Shown: positions 8,377 to 16,069 of the stretch, in pieces
Layout: each line of letters opens with the position of its first letter
Position numbering within the stretch: position 1 is the stretch's first letter
Origin: DATKCJ01 sp035513275
Lineage (GTDB): Bacteria > Verrucomicrobiota > Verrucomicrobiia > Opitutales > Opitutaceae
NCBI GenBank assembly: GCA_035513275.1
Contig: DATKCJ010000280.1
Span: 1 to 20,422, forward strand
Direction: 5' to 3'
DNA: 20,422 bases
Notes under the pieces: generated by a model
Told to the model about the DNA's origin: nothing
Database searches by the model: none
What the model saw: the letters and a program-made list of their open reading frames with translations, nothing else
Program-made: the position numbers and the translations under genes

Positions 8377-9402
8377 ATGAATGTCCGCCAAATTGCCAAG
8401 CTAGCCGGCGTCTCGCCGTCGGCGGTGTCGCTGGCGTTGCGCGACAGCCCGCGGATTTCCGCGAAGACGAAGGCGCGGATTGCAAAGCTGGCGAAGGATG
8501 CGGGTTATGCGCCGGACGCGCGGATCTCGGAGTTCATGCGTCAGTTGCGCAAGCCACCAACGGTGCGCCTCCAGGCGAGTTTTGGCGTCGTGTCTTTCTA
8601 CGACACGCTGCGACCGTGGGAGAATTCACGTCACCTCGCGCGCATCTTCGAGGGCATGACGCGCCGCGCGGCCGAGCTCGGGTACAGGCTCGAGCCACTC
8701 TGGCTGCGCGCACCCGGTATGAACTACCGGCGGTTCAGCAGCATCATCGAGACGCGTGGCATCGACGGACTGCTCAGTTTCGGCAGCCCGGATTTCGAGG
8801 AGGAGTTTCCCGCGGAGCTGGGTGCCAACGCGGTCGTCACACTCGGATTGAGCATCCGCACGCCGCTGCACCGCGTCACGAGTCATTTCTACAACGACAC
8901 GATGCACGCGCTCCAGCGCGTTCACCGGCTCGGCTACCGCAGACCCGGACTTGTGCTCGGAACGCACGAGGAGACACGCAGTGCCTATGCGCACTCGGCA
9001 GCCTACCTCGGTTGGTGCGAGCGTGTGGTCGGCTCCGGATCGGCCCTGCCAGTCCTTCGGATCAACGACGTCGAGCGCGGCGAGTTGCTCAACTGGATCT
9101 CTGCGAACAAACCCGACGCGATCGTGTTCGTGCACTTGCCTGAGCAGGTTGCGAGTCTGCGCTCGATCCTGGCCGATGCCGGCCTGCGCGTGCCGCGCGA
9201 CCTCGGTGTCGCCGTGCTCAGCCACATCGTCGAAGGCACCGGGTTCTCAGGCATGCAACAGAACCAGCTTCTCATGGGCGCGTGGGCTGTGGAACTGCTC
9301 GCCGCCCGCATCGCCAACAACGACCGCGGCATCCCCGCCAGCCCACGCATCGAAATGGTCGAGAGCGAATGGGTCGAAGGAAAGTCGTTGGCTAGCCCTT
9401 GA
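8377..9402 (+). CDS. LacI-family transcriptional regulator
   Basis: A 341-residue protein with the standard LacI layout. The N-terminal helix-turn-helix is at residues about 3-25 (RQIAKLAGVSPSAVSLALRD) and the hinge region at about 26-58. A periplasmic-binding-protein-like effector domain (about 60-335) ends in the typical VEWVEG-like tail (VESEWVEGK). The start at 8377 (MNVRQIAK) is chosen because it places the HTH at the usual distance from the N-terminus; an upstream in-frame start at 8302 would add 25 residues and overlap the hairpin at 8288-8310. No strong ribosome site is seen. Its position just after the GH115 fusion gene suggests it senses a xylan-derived sugar or sugar acid and controls this locus. 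Effector and operator are not identifiable from sequence alone. Confidence 0.92.
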   Translation: MNVRQIAKLAGVSPSAVSLALRDSPRISAKTKARIAKLAKDAGYAPDARISEFMRQLRKPPTVRLQASFGVVSFYDTLRPWENSRHLARIFEGMTRRAAELGYRLEPLWLRAPGMNYRRFSSIIETRGIDGLLSFGSPDFEEEFPAELGANAVVTLGLSIRTPLHRVTSHFYNDTMHALQRVHRLGYRRPGLVLGTHEETRSAYAHSAAYLGWCERVVGSGSALPVLRINDVERGELLNWISANKPDAIVFVHLPEQVASLRSILADAGLRVPRDLGVAVLSHIVEGTGFSGMQQNQLLMGAWAVELLAARIANNDRGIPASPRIEMVESEWVEGKSLASP

Positions 9403-9421
9403 GTTTCGACATGCGACTCGA

Positions 9422-9747
9422 ATGAACCACAAACATCACTGGAAACGCGTTCAGATGGGCCTGAGAAATCCGTTTCTTGGGAATACCGCACGAGTGATCG
9501 CAAGCTTCGAAAGTGGAGAGAAGTTGGTTCGCCTGAGCGTTTGGTTTCCACCGCAGGACGACGAGCGGGATACGAATGCTCGGTTGACGATGTGCCCGAG
9601 AACCTTGTCTCATTTGTCGTTTTGAAAGTCGGAATCGAATATTCGCTCGAAATCCGTGCGGCCAAACTCGATGAAATTGGTCGAACAGGCGAAATCGAAC
9701 TCGTGATACAGCGCGAGTTATCGAGTCTGAATCGCATTGATCAGTAA
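9422..9747 (+). pseudogene. Small unknown gene, apparently split by a one-base frameshift
   Basis: ATG at 9422 opens a 67-residue frame (MNHKHHWKRVQMGLRNPFLG...) that reads well to SVWFPPQDDE and then runs into unconvincing residues and a stop at 9625. The next frame, from about 9556 to 9747, continues in protein-like fashion (GYECSVDDVPENLVSF, then VGIEYSLEIRAAKLDEIG...IELVIQREL). Joining them near 9556-9570 gives a protein of about 108 residues. The join needs one extra base (or two fewer), so this is either a real frameshift mutation, a sequencing error, or two independent small frames. The pattern (NPFLG, WFPP, C-terminal helix) recalls small DUF proteins, but I do not recognise the family. 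Base composition here is more AT-rich than in the flanks, matching the adjacent toxin-antitoxin pair. Confidence 0.4.
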
Positions 9748-9888
9748 GTGGCGAAGCACCGCAAGGGACAGGCCGTGTTTTGCTAGTTCGGGCGTGGCCG
9801 CCGGCGGAGAGAAGGATCCCAGAATTCAGAGAGGCACCGTCCAGATTCCTCCCGCTTCTTGCCCTGGAAACCGAAAGCAAAAAGTCCC

Positions 9889-10317
9889 TCAAGTATAAAA
9901 CTCGCCGTCGGGACACGCAAACGGAACCTTGTAGGTAGCGAAATCGCTCCGATCTAGCGTAAGGGCAAATGCATCGCGCCTCGAGCGCACAAGCTGCACG
10001 ACGCATGCGTCGGCGAAGTCCATGTTGGGTGAGAAACGAACGACTTCAGCAAGCGCGTAGCTCCAGGGTCCATCCGCGAAACTGACGACCGTCATCCGCT
10101 CGACCAAGCGCCGGAGAGCGGCCACAGCCGGCGCGGAGTTTCCGAGCAAATGAACCGCTTCGGTGATGCATGCCTCGCACGTCACGAACCGGCCGCGCAA
10201 TGAACTCAGCGACCGAACTGACCATACATGGTCAGCTTCGTCAGCGTCGATCGCCGCCACAAGGACACCGGAATCAACTATGACGCTTCGCGCGGAGTCG
10301 GCCACGGATGCGCTCAC
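9889..10317 (-). CDS. PIN-domain (VapC-like) ribonuclease toxin
   Basis: 142 residues from a GTG at 10317. It has the four acidic positions of a PIN nuclease: Asp15 (VIVDSG), Glu53 (ITEAVHLL), Asp103 (in MDFADA) and Asp122/Asp125 (TLDRSD). VapC-type toxins cleave RNA, usually tRNA or rRNA, when freed from their antitoxin. The reading frame is open further upstream to 10434, but that would cover half the antitoxin gene. GTG at 10317 (44-nt overlap) or 10305 (32-nt overlap) gives a normal VapC length. It overlaps the antitoxin gene on the same strand, the usual translationally coupled arrangement. It is encoded against the direction of the surrounding catabolic genes and in an AT-richer patch, so it was probably acquired separately. 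Confidence 0.8.
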   Translation of the reverse strand: MSASVADSARSVIVDSGVLVAAIDADEADHVWSVRSLSSLRGRFVTCEACITEAVHLLGNSAPAVAALRRLVERMTVVSFADGPWSYALAEVVRFSPNMDFADACVVQLVRSRRDAFALTLDRSDFATYKVPFACPDGEFYT

Positions 10318-10549
10318 GGTGGGAACCTTGCTTCTTCCCGAGTCGAACAGCTCCAAAGACACCTTCGAGGCCCACGAACGGATTCCTCTCTTCGGAAGCC
10401 AGCTCAAAGACGTATCGGCGATCGTCGGCCTCAATAATCACGCTCTCGCCGCGATCAGCTGCTTCGCGAGCCTGTCGGAAGGATCGCTGAAAATCCGTAA
10501 GGTTCGTTTTCACTCCGATCTGATAGTCTGATTGATACGGCTGCGTCAA
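10274..10549 (-). CDS. Phd/prevent-host-death-like antitoxin
   Basis: 91 residues if translation begins at the TTG at 10549; a GTG at 10513 would give 79. Neither has a clear ribosome site. The N-terminal part (TDFQRSFRQAREAADRGESVIIEADDRRYVFEL) fits the Phd/YefM-type DNA-binding fold: a helix, then a loop ahead of the ESVII strand. The basic tail (GSHRERIRGRLRAKRHS) would be the toxin-binding segment. It immediately precedes and overlaps the PIN toxin gene on the minus strand. By family analogy it neutralises the toxin and represses its own promoter. The family call is moderate, because antitoxins of this size diverge fast. Confidence 0.65.
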   Translation of the reverse strand: MTQPYQSDYQIGVKTNLTDFQRSFRQAREAADRGESVIIEADDRRYVFELASEERNPFVGLEGVFGAVRLGKKQGSHRERIRGRLRAKRHS

Positions 10550-10806
10550 GAGGAAGGGGTAGTTGTGGTATCCTAGGCATGGGATCGAGATTGAAGAGCG
10601 GTTCGCGGCAAGAGCGGGCTAGAAGCCGGCTATCGGAACGGTAGACGGCCCCTCAAGTGCTTCTGGAACGAGGCACAAAGAGGCCGGTCAACGGTTGACT
10701 CCACTTTGAGTCGCCGGGGCTGGCCCGGAATCCATGATGGCAGGTCACCGCGACAATTGGCGCAGCGCGCCCGAACCGCCCATTACCGCAGAGACCCCCT
10801 GATTCC

Positions 10807-11580
10807 GTGTTGGTCCGCCCCATCAAGACGCTCCTTTTCGTAGCCCTCGCGATCGCGACGGCTTGCGGCCTCCCCGCGGAGGAGCCGCGTGTGCTCGTCT
10901 ACACGCGGAACTACACGCCCGATGGCAAAGGTTACGTTCACGACAACATCGCAGCCAGCGTCTCGATGCTGAAGGAACTTGGAGCGGCAAACGGATTCGC
11001 GGTCGACGCGTCGGACGACCCTGCGGTCTTCACCGACGCCAATCTCGCGAATTATGCCGCGCTGATCTTCGCGAACTCCAACAACGAGGCGTTCGCGGAC
11101 GATGCGCAGCGCGCCGCGTTCGAGCTCTTCATCCGCGATGGCGGTGGCTTTGTGGGAATCCACTCCGCGTCGGGCTCCGAGCGCGCGTGGCCGTTCTACT
11201 GGGCGACGGTTGGCGGGAAGTTCAAACGCCATCCGCCGATCCAGCCATTCGACATGGAGGTGCTCGAGCCCTCGCATCCCGCGGTGGCGCACCTCGGCGC
11301 CGTGTGGCGCTGGGAGGACGAGTTCTACTACCACGACAACCTCAACCCGCGCGCCCGCGTGATCCTCGCCGGCCGGCTCACAGACCTCAACGACCCGAAG
11401 CTCGCCGAGTATCCGGGCACGACTTTCGGCGAACTTTTCCCTCTCGCGTGGTGCTTCGAGGAGCATGGCGGACGCCGCTTCTACACGGCGCTCGGCCACA
11501 AGATCGAATACTACGCCGACCCTGACTTCCGGAAGCACGTCCTCGGCGGCGTCCTCTGGGTGCTGCGCTTGAAGGACTGA
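10807..11580 (+). CDS. Secreted ThuA-like domain protein
   Basis: 257 residues from a GTG at 10807. The N-terminus (RPIKTLLFVALAIATACGLPAEE) is a signal peptide, with a possible cleavage before EEPRVLVYT. The rest is one ThuA-like (class I glutamine amidotransferase-like fold) domain, with LVYTRNYTPDGKGYVHDNIAA, LIFANSNNEAF, DGGGFVGIHSAS, FKRHPPIQPF and WCFEEHGGRRFYTALGH. ThuA-domain proteins are frequent in carbohydrate loci of Verrucomicrobiota and Planctomycetota; their reaction is poorly defined, with sugar oxidation or keto-sugar handling proposed. The mannonate dehydratase follows 33 nt downstream on the same strand, so the two are probably one transcript. The 256-nt gap upstream (10550-10806) shows only short weak palindromes (for example 10697-10712) and no clear promoter. 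Confidence 0.85.
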   Translation: MLVRPIKTLLFVALAIATACGLPAEEPRVLVYTRNYTPDGKGYVHDNIAASVSMLKELGAANGFAVDASDDPAVFTDANLANYAALIFANSNNEAFADDAQRAAFELFIRDGGGFVGIHSASGSERAWPFYWATVGGKFKRHPPIQPFDMEVLEPSHPAVAHLGAVWRWEDEFYYHDNLNPRARVILAGRLTDLNDPKLAEYPGTTFGELFPLAWCFEEHGGRRFYTALGHKIEYYADPDFRKHVLGGVLWVLRLKD

Positions 11581-11613
11581 TTCCGCGGCACGTCGCGAAT
11601 ATTTTCCACTTCG

Positions 11614-12687
11614 ATGAAACTCGGCCTCGGACTTTACCGCCACATGCTCACGCGCGAAAACTTCCAGTTCGCGCGGCAGGCGGGAGCCACGCACATCGTC
11701 GCGCATCTCGTGGACTACTTCCGCGGCGCGCCGGCCGGTGCCGGTGGCGACCAGCCGACGGGCACGGACTACGGATGGGGGCTCGCGGGCGATCCGGATG
11801 CACTCTGGACGCTCGAGGAACTCGTGGAAGTGCGACGCGGCGTCGAAGCCGCGGGCCTCAAGCTCGAGGCGATCGAAAACTTCGATCCCGCGCACTGGCA
11901 CGACATCCTCCTCGACGGTCCGAAGCGCGACCGCCACATCGAGAACGTCCGCACGGTCATCCGGCGAGTAGGGCAAGCAGGAATCCCGATTCTCGGCTAC
12001 AACTTTTCGATCGCCGGAGTCGCGGGCCGCACGCGCGGCAACTATGCGCGCGGCGAGGCGGAGGCGGTTGGCATGGAAGGACCCTACGATCTGCCGATGC
12101 CCAACGGACTCGCGTGGAACATGGTCGTCGACGAGAACGCGCCCGCGGGCACGATTCCGAGTGCGACTCACGATCAACTCTGGGATCGCTACAAACGTTT
12201 TCTCGATGACGTGATTCCCGTCGCCGAGGAAGCAGGCGTGCGGCTCGCGCTGCATCCCGACGATCCGCCGATGCCGACGATCCGTTCGCAGCCGCGACTC
12301 GTTTTCCAGCCGGATCTCTATCAGCGCGTGATCGATCTCAACCCGAGCCCCGCGAACCAGCTCGAGTTTTGCGTGGGCTCACTCGCGGAAATGACGGAAG
12401 GCGATATCTACGAGACCGTCGACCGCTACAGCCGGCAGGGACGCATCGGCTACGTGCACCTGCGAAACGTTCGCGACAAGGTTCCGCACTACAAGGAGAC
12501 GTTCATCGACGACGGTGAGATCGACGTGCTCCGCGTGCTCGCGATTTTGAAGCGAAACGGTTTCGACGGCGTGATCATCCCCGACCACGCGCCGCAGATG
12601 AGCTGCGCCGCACCGTGGCACGCAGGCATGGCGTTCGCATTGGGGTTTTTGAAGGCGGGGATCATGTCGTTGGAGACACGGACATGA
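11614..12687 (+). CDS. uxuA: D-mannonate dehydratase (UxuA family)
   Basis: A 357-residue TIM-barrel protein. UxuA dehydrates D-mannonate to 2-keto-3-deoxy-D-gluconate in glucuronate catabolism. The conserved metal ligands can be read: His214 in HPDDPP, Cys253 in EFCVGS, His282 in YVHLRNV and Asp324 in IPDHAPQM. The family strings ENFD (88-91) and GYNF (128-131) are present, and the length is near the usual 350-400. No Shine-Dalgarno is seen before 11614. Its place next to a GH115 alpha-glucuronidase indicates that released glucuronate, or its 4-O-methyl form, is metabolised through fructuronate and mannonate. The isomerase, reductase, KDG kinase and aldolase are not in the window. A divergent UxuA-like dehydratase acting on a related aldonate is possible. 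Confidence 0.88.
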   Translation: MKLGLGLYRHMLTRENFQFARQAGATHIVAHLVDYFRGAPAGAGGDQPTGTDYGWGLAGDPDALWTLEELVEVRRGVEAAGLKLEAIENFDPAHWHDILLDGPKRDRHIENVRTVIRRVGQAGIPILGYNFSIAGVAGRTRGNYARGEAEAVGMEGPYDLPMPNGLAWNMVVDENAPAGTIPSATHDQLWDRYKRFLDDVIPVAEEAGVRLALHPDDPPMPTIRSQPRLVFQPDLYQRVIDLNPSPANQLEFCVGSLAEMTEGDIYETVDRYSRQGRIGYVHLRNVRDKVPHYKETFIDDGEIDVLRVLAILKRNGFDGVIIPDHAPQMSCAAPWHAGMAFALGFLKAGIMSLETRT

Positions 12688-12728
12688 CGCGGGTCTCAAC
12701 AACAGCCAGTCACGGCATCGGCTGCGAA

Positions 12729-12917
12729 GTAGCGCGGGTCTCTGACCCGCGACGGCAGGTCGAAGACCTGCCCTACGAGGAGCACTCGAGGGCGCTTAAG
12801 GATAAGCGCCCCTACCTGATTCAGCTTTCGGATGGTTCGGAAGGTAGGGGCGGCTGTCCCCAGCCGCCCTTGAATCGCGAATCACCTGAAAGGGCGCTTA
12901 GGGACAAGCGCCCCTAC
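12729..12917. repeat. Array of five GTAG-headed REP-like hairpins
   Basis: Five perfect or near-perfect hairpins fill the gap between uxuA and the activator gene. H1, plus, 12733-12751, 8 bp, loop TCT. H2, minus, 12754-12772, 8 bp, loop TTC. H3, minus, 12790-12811, 9 bp. H4, plus, 12848-12869, 9 bp. H5, minus, 12892-12913, 8 bp. In the orientation given, each is immediately preceded by GTAG (12729-12732; CTAC at 12773-12776; CTAC at 12812-12815; 12844-12847; CTAC at 12914-12917). A GTAG tetranucleotide beside a hairpin is the hallmark of REP sequences moved by RAYT (Y1 REP-associated) transposases. The stem sequences differ between copies while the pairing is kept. No RAYT gene is in the window. 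Confidence 0.75.
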
Positions 12918-12937
12918 CATCAGACGGAAAGCCGGTC

Positions 12938-14590
12938 ATGAGCATCGAACTGCACATCAACTCTGTCGTCGACGAGGCAGCGCCGGGCAGCTCGGTCTTC
13001 GAGTGCGCGGAGTCGATGGGGATTCGCGTGCCCACCTCGTGCAACAAGAACGGTCGTTGCCGCGAATGTGTCGTCGAAGTGATCGAGGGCATGGAACTGC
13101 TTTCACCGCGGGGTCCCGAGGAGCAGCATCTGAAGGGCGCGTTTCGCCTGTCGTGCCGAGCGCGAGTCCAGGCGGGCAGGGGAGTCATTCGCTGCCACAC
13201 GATGCGGCGCGGTGCGTTGAGGATCGAGAAGCATGCGTTTGAACTTCCGACCGGAGTTCACAACTGGAAGCTGGATCCGGCCGTCACCCGCGATGGCGAT
13301 CGCATCCTTCTCGACCGCGAGGAGATCGCTCGAAGCACCAGGCCAATCCACGGACTCGCCGTCGATCTTGGGACGACGACGATCGTCATGCGCCTGCTCA
13401 ACCTCGAGACGGGCGAAGTGATCGCCGATTCGTCGTTCGAGAATCCGCAGCGTTTTGGCGGGTCCGACGTGATGGCGCGCATCCAGTTCGACACCGACGA
13501 CAAGACAAGGACGCTGCAGCGCACACTCGCCGGCTACATGAGCCGCGAGATCGCGGCATTGCCCGTCGACCCGCGCTCGATTTACGAGGTCGTGATCGCC
13601 GGCAACTCGACGATGCGCGACATCTTCTTCCGACTCTCGGTGCACTCGATTGGCCAGAGTCCTTATCAATCGATCACCGAACTCGACGTGGCTGCCGGAA
13701 AGGCGACTTCGACAAGCCTCGCCGACACCGGTCGCCGCCTCGGGCTTCCGGTTCATCCCAAGGCGCGTGTCTACGGCCTGCCGATCATCAGCGGCCATGT
13801 CGGCGCCGACGCCGCGGCGTGCATGCTGGCGATCGACATCGCGAACGAGGACCGCCTCGTGGCGATCATGGACATCGGCACGAACACCGAGCTCATCGTC
13901 GGCAATCGCGACCGCGTGCTCGCCGCCTCGTGTCCTGCGGGTCCGGCGTTCGAGGGTGGGCAACTCACGTTCGGAATGCCGGGGCTGCCGGGTGCGATCG
14001 AACGCGTTCACATTCGCGACGACGGCGCTGTCGAAGCTTCTGTCATCGGCCACGTGCCGGCCGAGGGAATTTGTGGCTCCGGCCTTGTTGACCTTCTCTC
14101 TGAATTGCTTCGCACGGGCCGCATGAACCGGCTCGGCCGCTTCGAGAATTCGACGGACGATTTCGTTGTGGCCACCGGCGGCGATGTGCCGGTGACTTTC
14201 AGTGAAGCCGACGTGAACCTGCTCGCGCAGGCCAAGGGCGCCAACGTCGCGGGCCTGCAGATCGTGTTCGAGGAATTCGGCGTGGAGTATGGCGGGATCG
14301 ACGTGTTCTACCTCGCCGGCGGATTCGGCCGGCATCTCGACATCGAGTCGTCGAAACGAATCGGTCTGATTCCGAACATCGAGGCCTCGCGCATCCGCCA
14401 GGTGGGCAACGCCTCGGTCGAGGGCGCGTGCATCGCGCTACTCTCGCGCGAGCGCCGCGCCGGGCTCGAGGCGCTCGTTCGCCGGGTCACGCACTGCCGG
14501 CTCGAGACACATCCTGGATTCTTCAATCACTTCGTCGAGGGCTGCCAGTTCGCCCCGGTGGAGAACATCGCCGGAGGCGCCGGAGCATGA
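12938..14590 (+). CDS. Reductive activator of corrinoid-dependent methyltransferases (RACE, RamA-like function)
   Basis: 550 residues. The N-terminal 2Fe-2S ferredoxin domain (about 1-90) has Cys35-x5-Cys41-x2-Cys44 and Cys73. After a linker comes an ASKHA-type ATPase region (DUF4445 family) with phosphate-binding motifs DLGTTT (143-148) and MDIGTNTELIVG, and further strings GNSTM, GICGSG and LAGGFG. Enzymes of this class reduce the inactive Co(II) form of corrinoid proteins back to Co(I) using ATP. That is needed only in methyl-transfer systems such as O-demethylases and methylamine, betaine or methanol methyltransferases. The downstream gene overlaps or abuts its stop (ATGA at 14587-14590), so the two are translationally linked. 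The substrate corrinoid protein is very likely the one encoded at 17697. Confidence 0.93.
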   Translation: MSIELHINSVVDEAAPGSSVFECAESMGIRVPTSCNKNGRCRECVVEVIEGMELLSPRGPEEQHLKGAFRLSCRARVQAGRGVIRCHTMRRGALRIEKHAFELPTGVHNWKLDPAVTRDGDRILLDREEIARSTRPIHGLAVDLGTTTIVMRLLNLETGEVIADSSFENPQRFGGSDVMARIQFDTDDKTRTLQRTLAGYMSREIAALPVDPRSIYEVVIAGNSTMRDIFFRLSVHSIGQSPYQSITELDVAAGKATSTSLADTGRRLGLPVHPKARVYGLPIISGHVGADAAACMLAIDIANEDRLVAIMDIGTNTELIVGNRDRVLAASCPAGPAFEGGQLTFGMPGLPGAIERVHIRDDGAVEASVIGHVPAEGICGSGLVDLLSELLRTGRMNRLGRFENSTDDFVVATGGDVPVTFSEADVNLLAQAKGANVAGLQIVFEEFGVEYGGIDVFYLAGGFGRHLDIESSKRIGLIPNIEASRIRQVGNASVEGACIALLSRERRAGLEALVRRVTHCRLETHPGFFNHFVEGCQFAPVENIAGGAGA

Positions 14591-14601
14591 GGGAGGTCAC
14601 G

Positions 14602-15894
14602 ATGCGCGAGTCCGTCGAACGTCACCCGAGCTTCACCGTGCGCGATACGGAGTATTTCCGGCTTCTCGGCTATCCGCGCGGTCATGTCCCAAGCGATCGC
14701 GCGCTCGAACTTGTGGCGTGGGCGCGCAGTTGGTATCGCGCCAACGGCCGCCCTTGGACCTACACGCGCCGCGTCGAGCTCGTCGCTGCAAGCGACACGC
14801 TGCTGATCGACGGGCTGCACTTCGATTCCGCGCAACTGCTCGCGCATTTGAAGCGTCACGGCGCGGAGGCGGCGATGCTCGTCGCTGTCAGCGCGGGCCG
14901 CGAGTGCGAGGAACACGCGCGCCAGCTCTGGAACGAGGGCAAGCCCGACGAGTATTTCTTCCTCGAGATCTTCGGCTCGGCGGTCGTCGAGGAGCTTGTG
15001 GCGACGACAAACGGTCGCGTCTGCACTCTGGAAGGCTGCGACGACTTGATCGCAGTGCCGCACTACAGCCCGGGATACTCGGGCTGGGAAGTCGCCGACC
15101 AGAACAAGCTCTTTGGCCTCATCACGCGCGGGATGACAGAGTCGTTCCCCGGCTCGATCGAGGTTCTCTCGAGCGGCATGCTCAAGCCGAAGAAATCAAT
15201 GCTCGCCGTGTTTGGACTCGCGGCGCGGCGCGGCGCGCCCGACGTCACTGGGTTGCACACGCCCTGCGAGAGTTGCTCTTTCTCGCCGTGCCAATACCGG
15301 CGCGCCGCCTACCGGCACGAGTCCGGCGCGCGGATCGCGACGGCAGAGGCGCATCCGGGCGCCGCTCCCGCAGGCTACACGGTCAACACGCGCGCGCTGC
15401 GCAAATGGGCCGACGAGCGCGTGCAGTTTGGCGCGCGCGCGGACGGCACGCTCGAGGCCGTGTTCCGTTTCGACGGCACTACTTGCTCGAACATGGGGCA
15501 TCCGCTCGCATTCGATTATCGCGTGATCCTGAGCGGGCCGGATGGCGGCCACCGGATTCTCGAGACCTCGTGCGGCCCTGCGCAGGGCGATCGCGGCTAC
15601 GAATTCACCTGCGCTTTTCTCGACGATCCCGACAAGCACTTGCTCGACATCGCGTCCGACCGTCCGCTCATCGGTCAGCCGCTCGACGATGTGCTCCGGT
15701 GGCAGCGACCGTCCGCACCGTCGGGCTGCCACTGCACGGCAGACACTCGCATCCACAAGTGGGGCCTCGCGCTTGAGGCGATCCACTTCGCGTTAGGAAT
15801 TCGTCGAGGAATTCGTCGTTCGGGACAGGGGGAGCACGCGGTCGCTTCGAATGATCAGCCGGCGGGTGGAGTCCACAGCCGACGAATTCCTTAA
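14602..15894 (+). CDS. MetH-activation-domain-like, Cys-rich protein of the corrinoid module
   Basis: 430 residues. ATG 14602 has GGGAGG 5 nt upstream; ATG 14587 overlaps the previous stop and would add 5 residues. Residues about 10-210 resemble the B12-dependent methionine synthase activation domain, with PHYSPGYSGWEVADQNKLFGLI (153-174) and the SSGMLKPKKSM region. They are followed by a cysteine cluster, C222-x2-C225-x4-C230, that could hold an iron-sulfur cluster or metal. The second half (about 260-395) has more conserved-looking Cys (295, 324, 337, 376, 378) and no family I recognise. The last 32 residues, Arg-rich and repetitive (GIRRGIRR), are encoded by the inverted-repeat element at 15793-15909, which also supplies the TAA stop, so the native C-terminus probably ended near ALEAIHFAL. 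Likely role: a partner for reactivation or methyl transfer of the corrinoid protein. Confidence 0.75.
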   Translation: MRESVERHPSFTVRDTEYFRLLGYPRGHVPSDRALELVAWARSWYRANGRPWTYTRRVELVAASDTLLIDGLHFDSAQLLAHLKRHGAEAAMLVAVSAGRECEEHARQLWNEGKPDEYFFLEIFGSAVVEELVATTNGRVCTLEGCDDLIAVPHYSPGYSGWEVADQNKLFGLITRGMTESFPGSIEVLSSGMLKPKKSMLAVFGLAARRGAPDVTGLHTPCESCSFSPCQYRRAAYRHESGARIATAEAHPGAAPAGYTVNTRALRKWADERVQFGARADGTLEAVFRFDGTTCSNMGHPLAFDYRVILSGPDGGHRILETSCGPAQGDRGYEFTCAFLDDPDKHLLDIASDRPLIGQPLDDVLRWQRPSAPSGCHCTADTRIHKWGLALEAIHFALGIRRGIRRSGQGEHAVASNDQPAGGVHSRRIP

Positions 15895-15909
15895 CGGCGC
15901 TTCGCGCCG
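15793..15909 (-). repeat. Structured inverted-repeat element, copy 1
   Basis: Arms GGAATTCGTCG (15796-15806) and CGACGAATTCC (15880-15890) are perfect complements enclosing 73 nt. A 4-nt linker (TTAA) is followed by the hairpin CGGCGC-TTC-GCGCCG (15895-15909). A 12-nt tandem copy of the left arm follows it (15808-15818). The element overlaps the 3' end of the gene at 14602 and supplies its TAA stop (15892-15894). Orientation is set so that the hairpin comes first, as in the other copies. Confidence 0.75.
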
Positions 15910-15959
15910 GAAACACGTTTCCAATGAAACCGATCCAACAGAATCCGGCTCTCCCATTC

Positions 15960-16065
15960 CCGGCACGAAGTGCCGGATTAGGATTTTGTCGGGGTGGGAC
16001 TCGCTCTCTTTCACGGGGCGTCTCGTTTCACCTCGGGCGGTCGTCAACCAAGCCGACAAAATCCT
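15960..16065 (+). repeat. Structured inverted-repeat element, copy 3 (hairpin first)
   Basis: Hairpin CCGGCAC-GAA-GTGCCGG (15960-15976), 4-nt linker ATTA, then arms AGGATTTTGTCGG (15980-15992) and CCGACAAAATCCT (16053-16065), 13 bp perfect, enclosing 60 nt. The layout equals copies 1 and 2 read on the minus strand, with different stem bases but full pairing. It ends 4 nt before the ATG of the small gene at 16070, so it forms that gene's 5' leader. Confidence 0.75.
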
Positions 16066-16069
16066 CCTT

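Noticed and set aside
12729..12917. Possible CRISPR-like array
   Set aside because: Units are unequal, inverted relative to one another and differ in stem sequence; there are no uniform direct repeats or spacers.
12688..12937. Cobalamin riboswitch upstream of the corrinoid module
   Set aside because: No B12-box-like sequence seen; the gap is filled by the GTAG-headed hairpins.
15793..15894. Integron attC site (GTTAGGA ... CCTTAAC)
   Set aside because: The core 7-mers do not match GTTRRRY/RYYYAAC properly, and the other two copies lack the resemblance.
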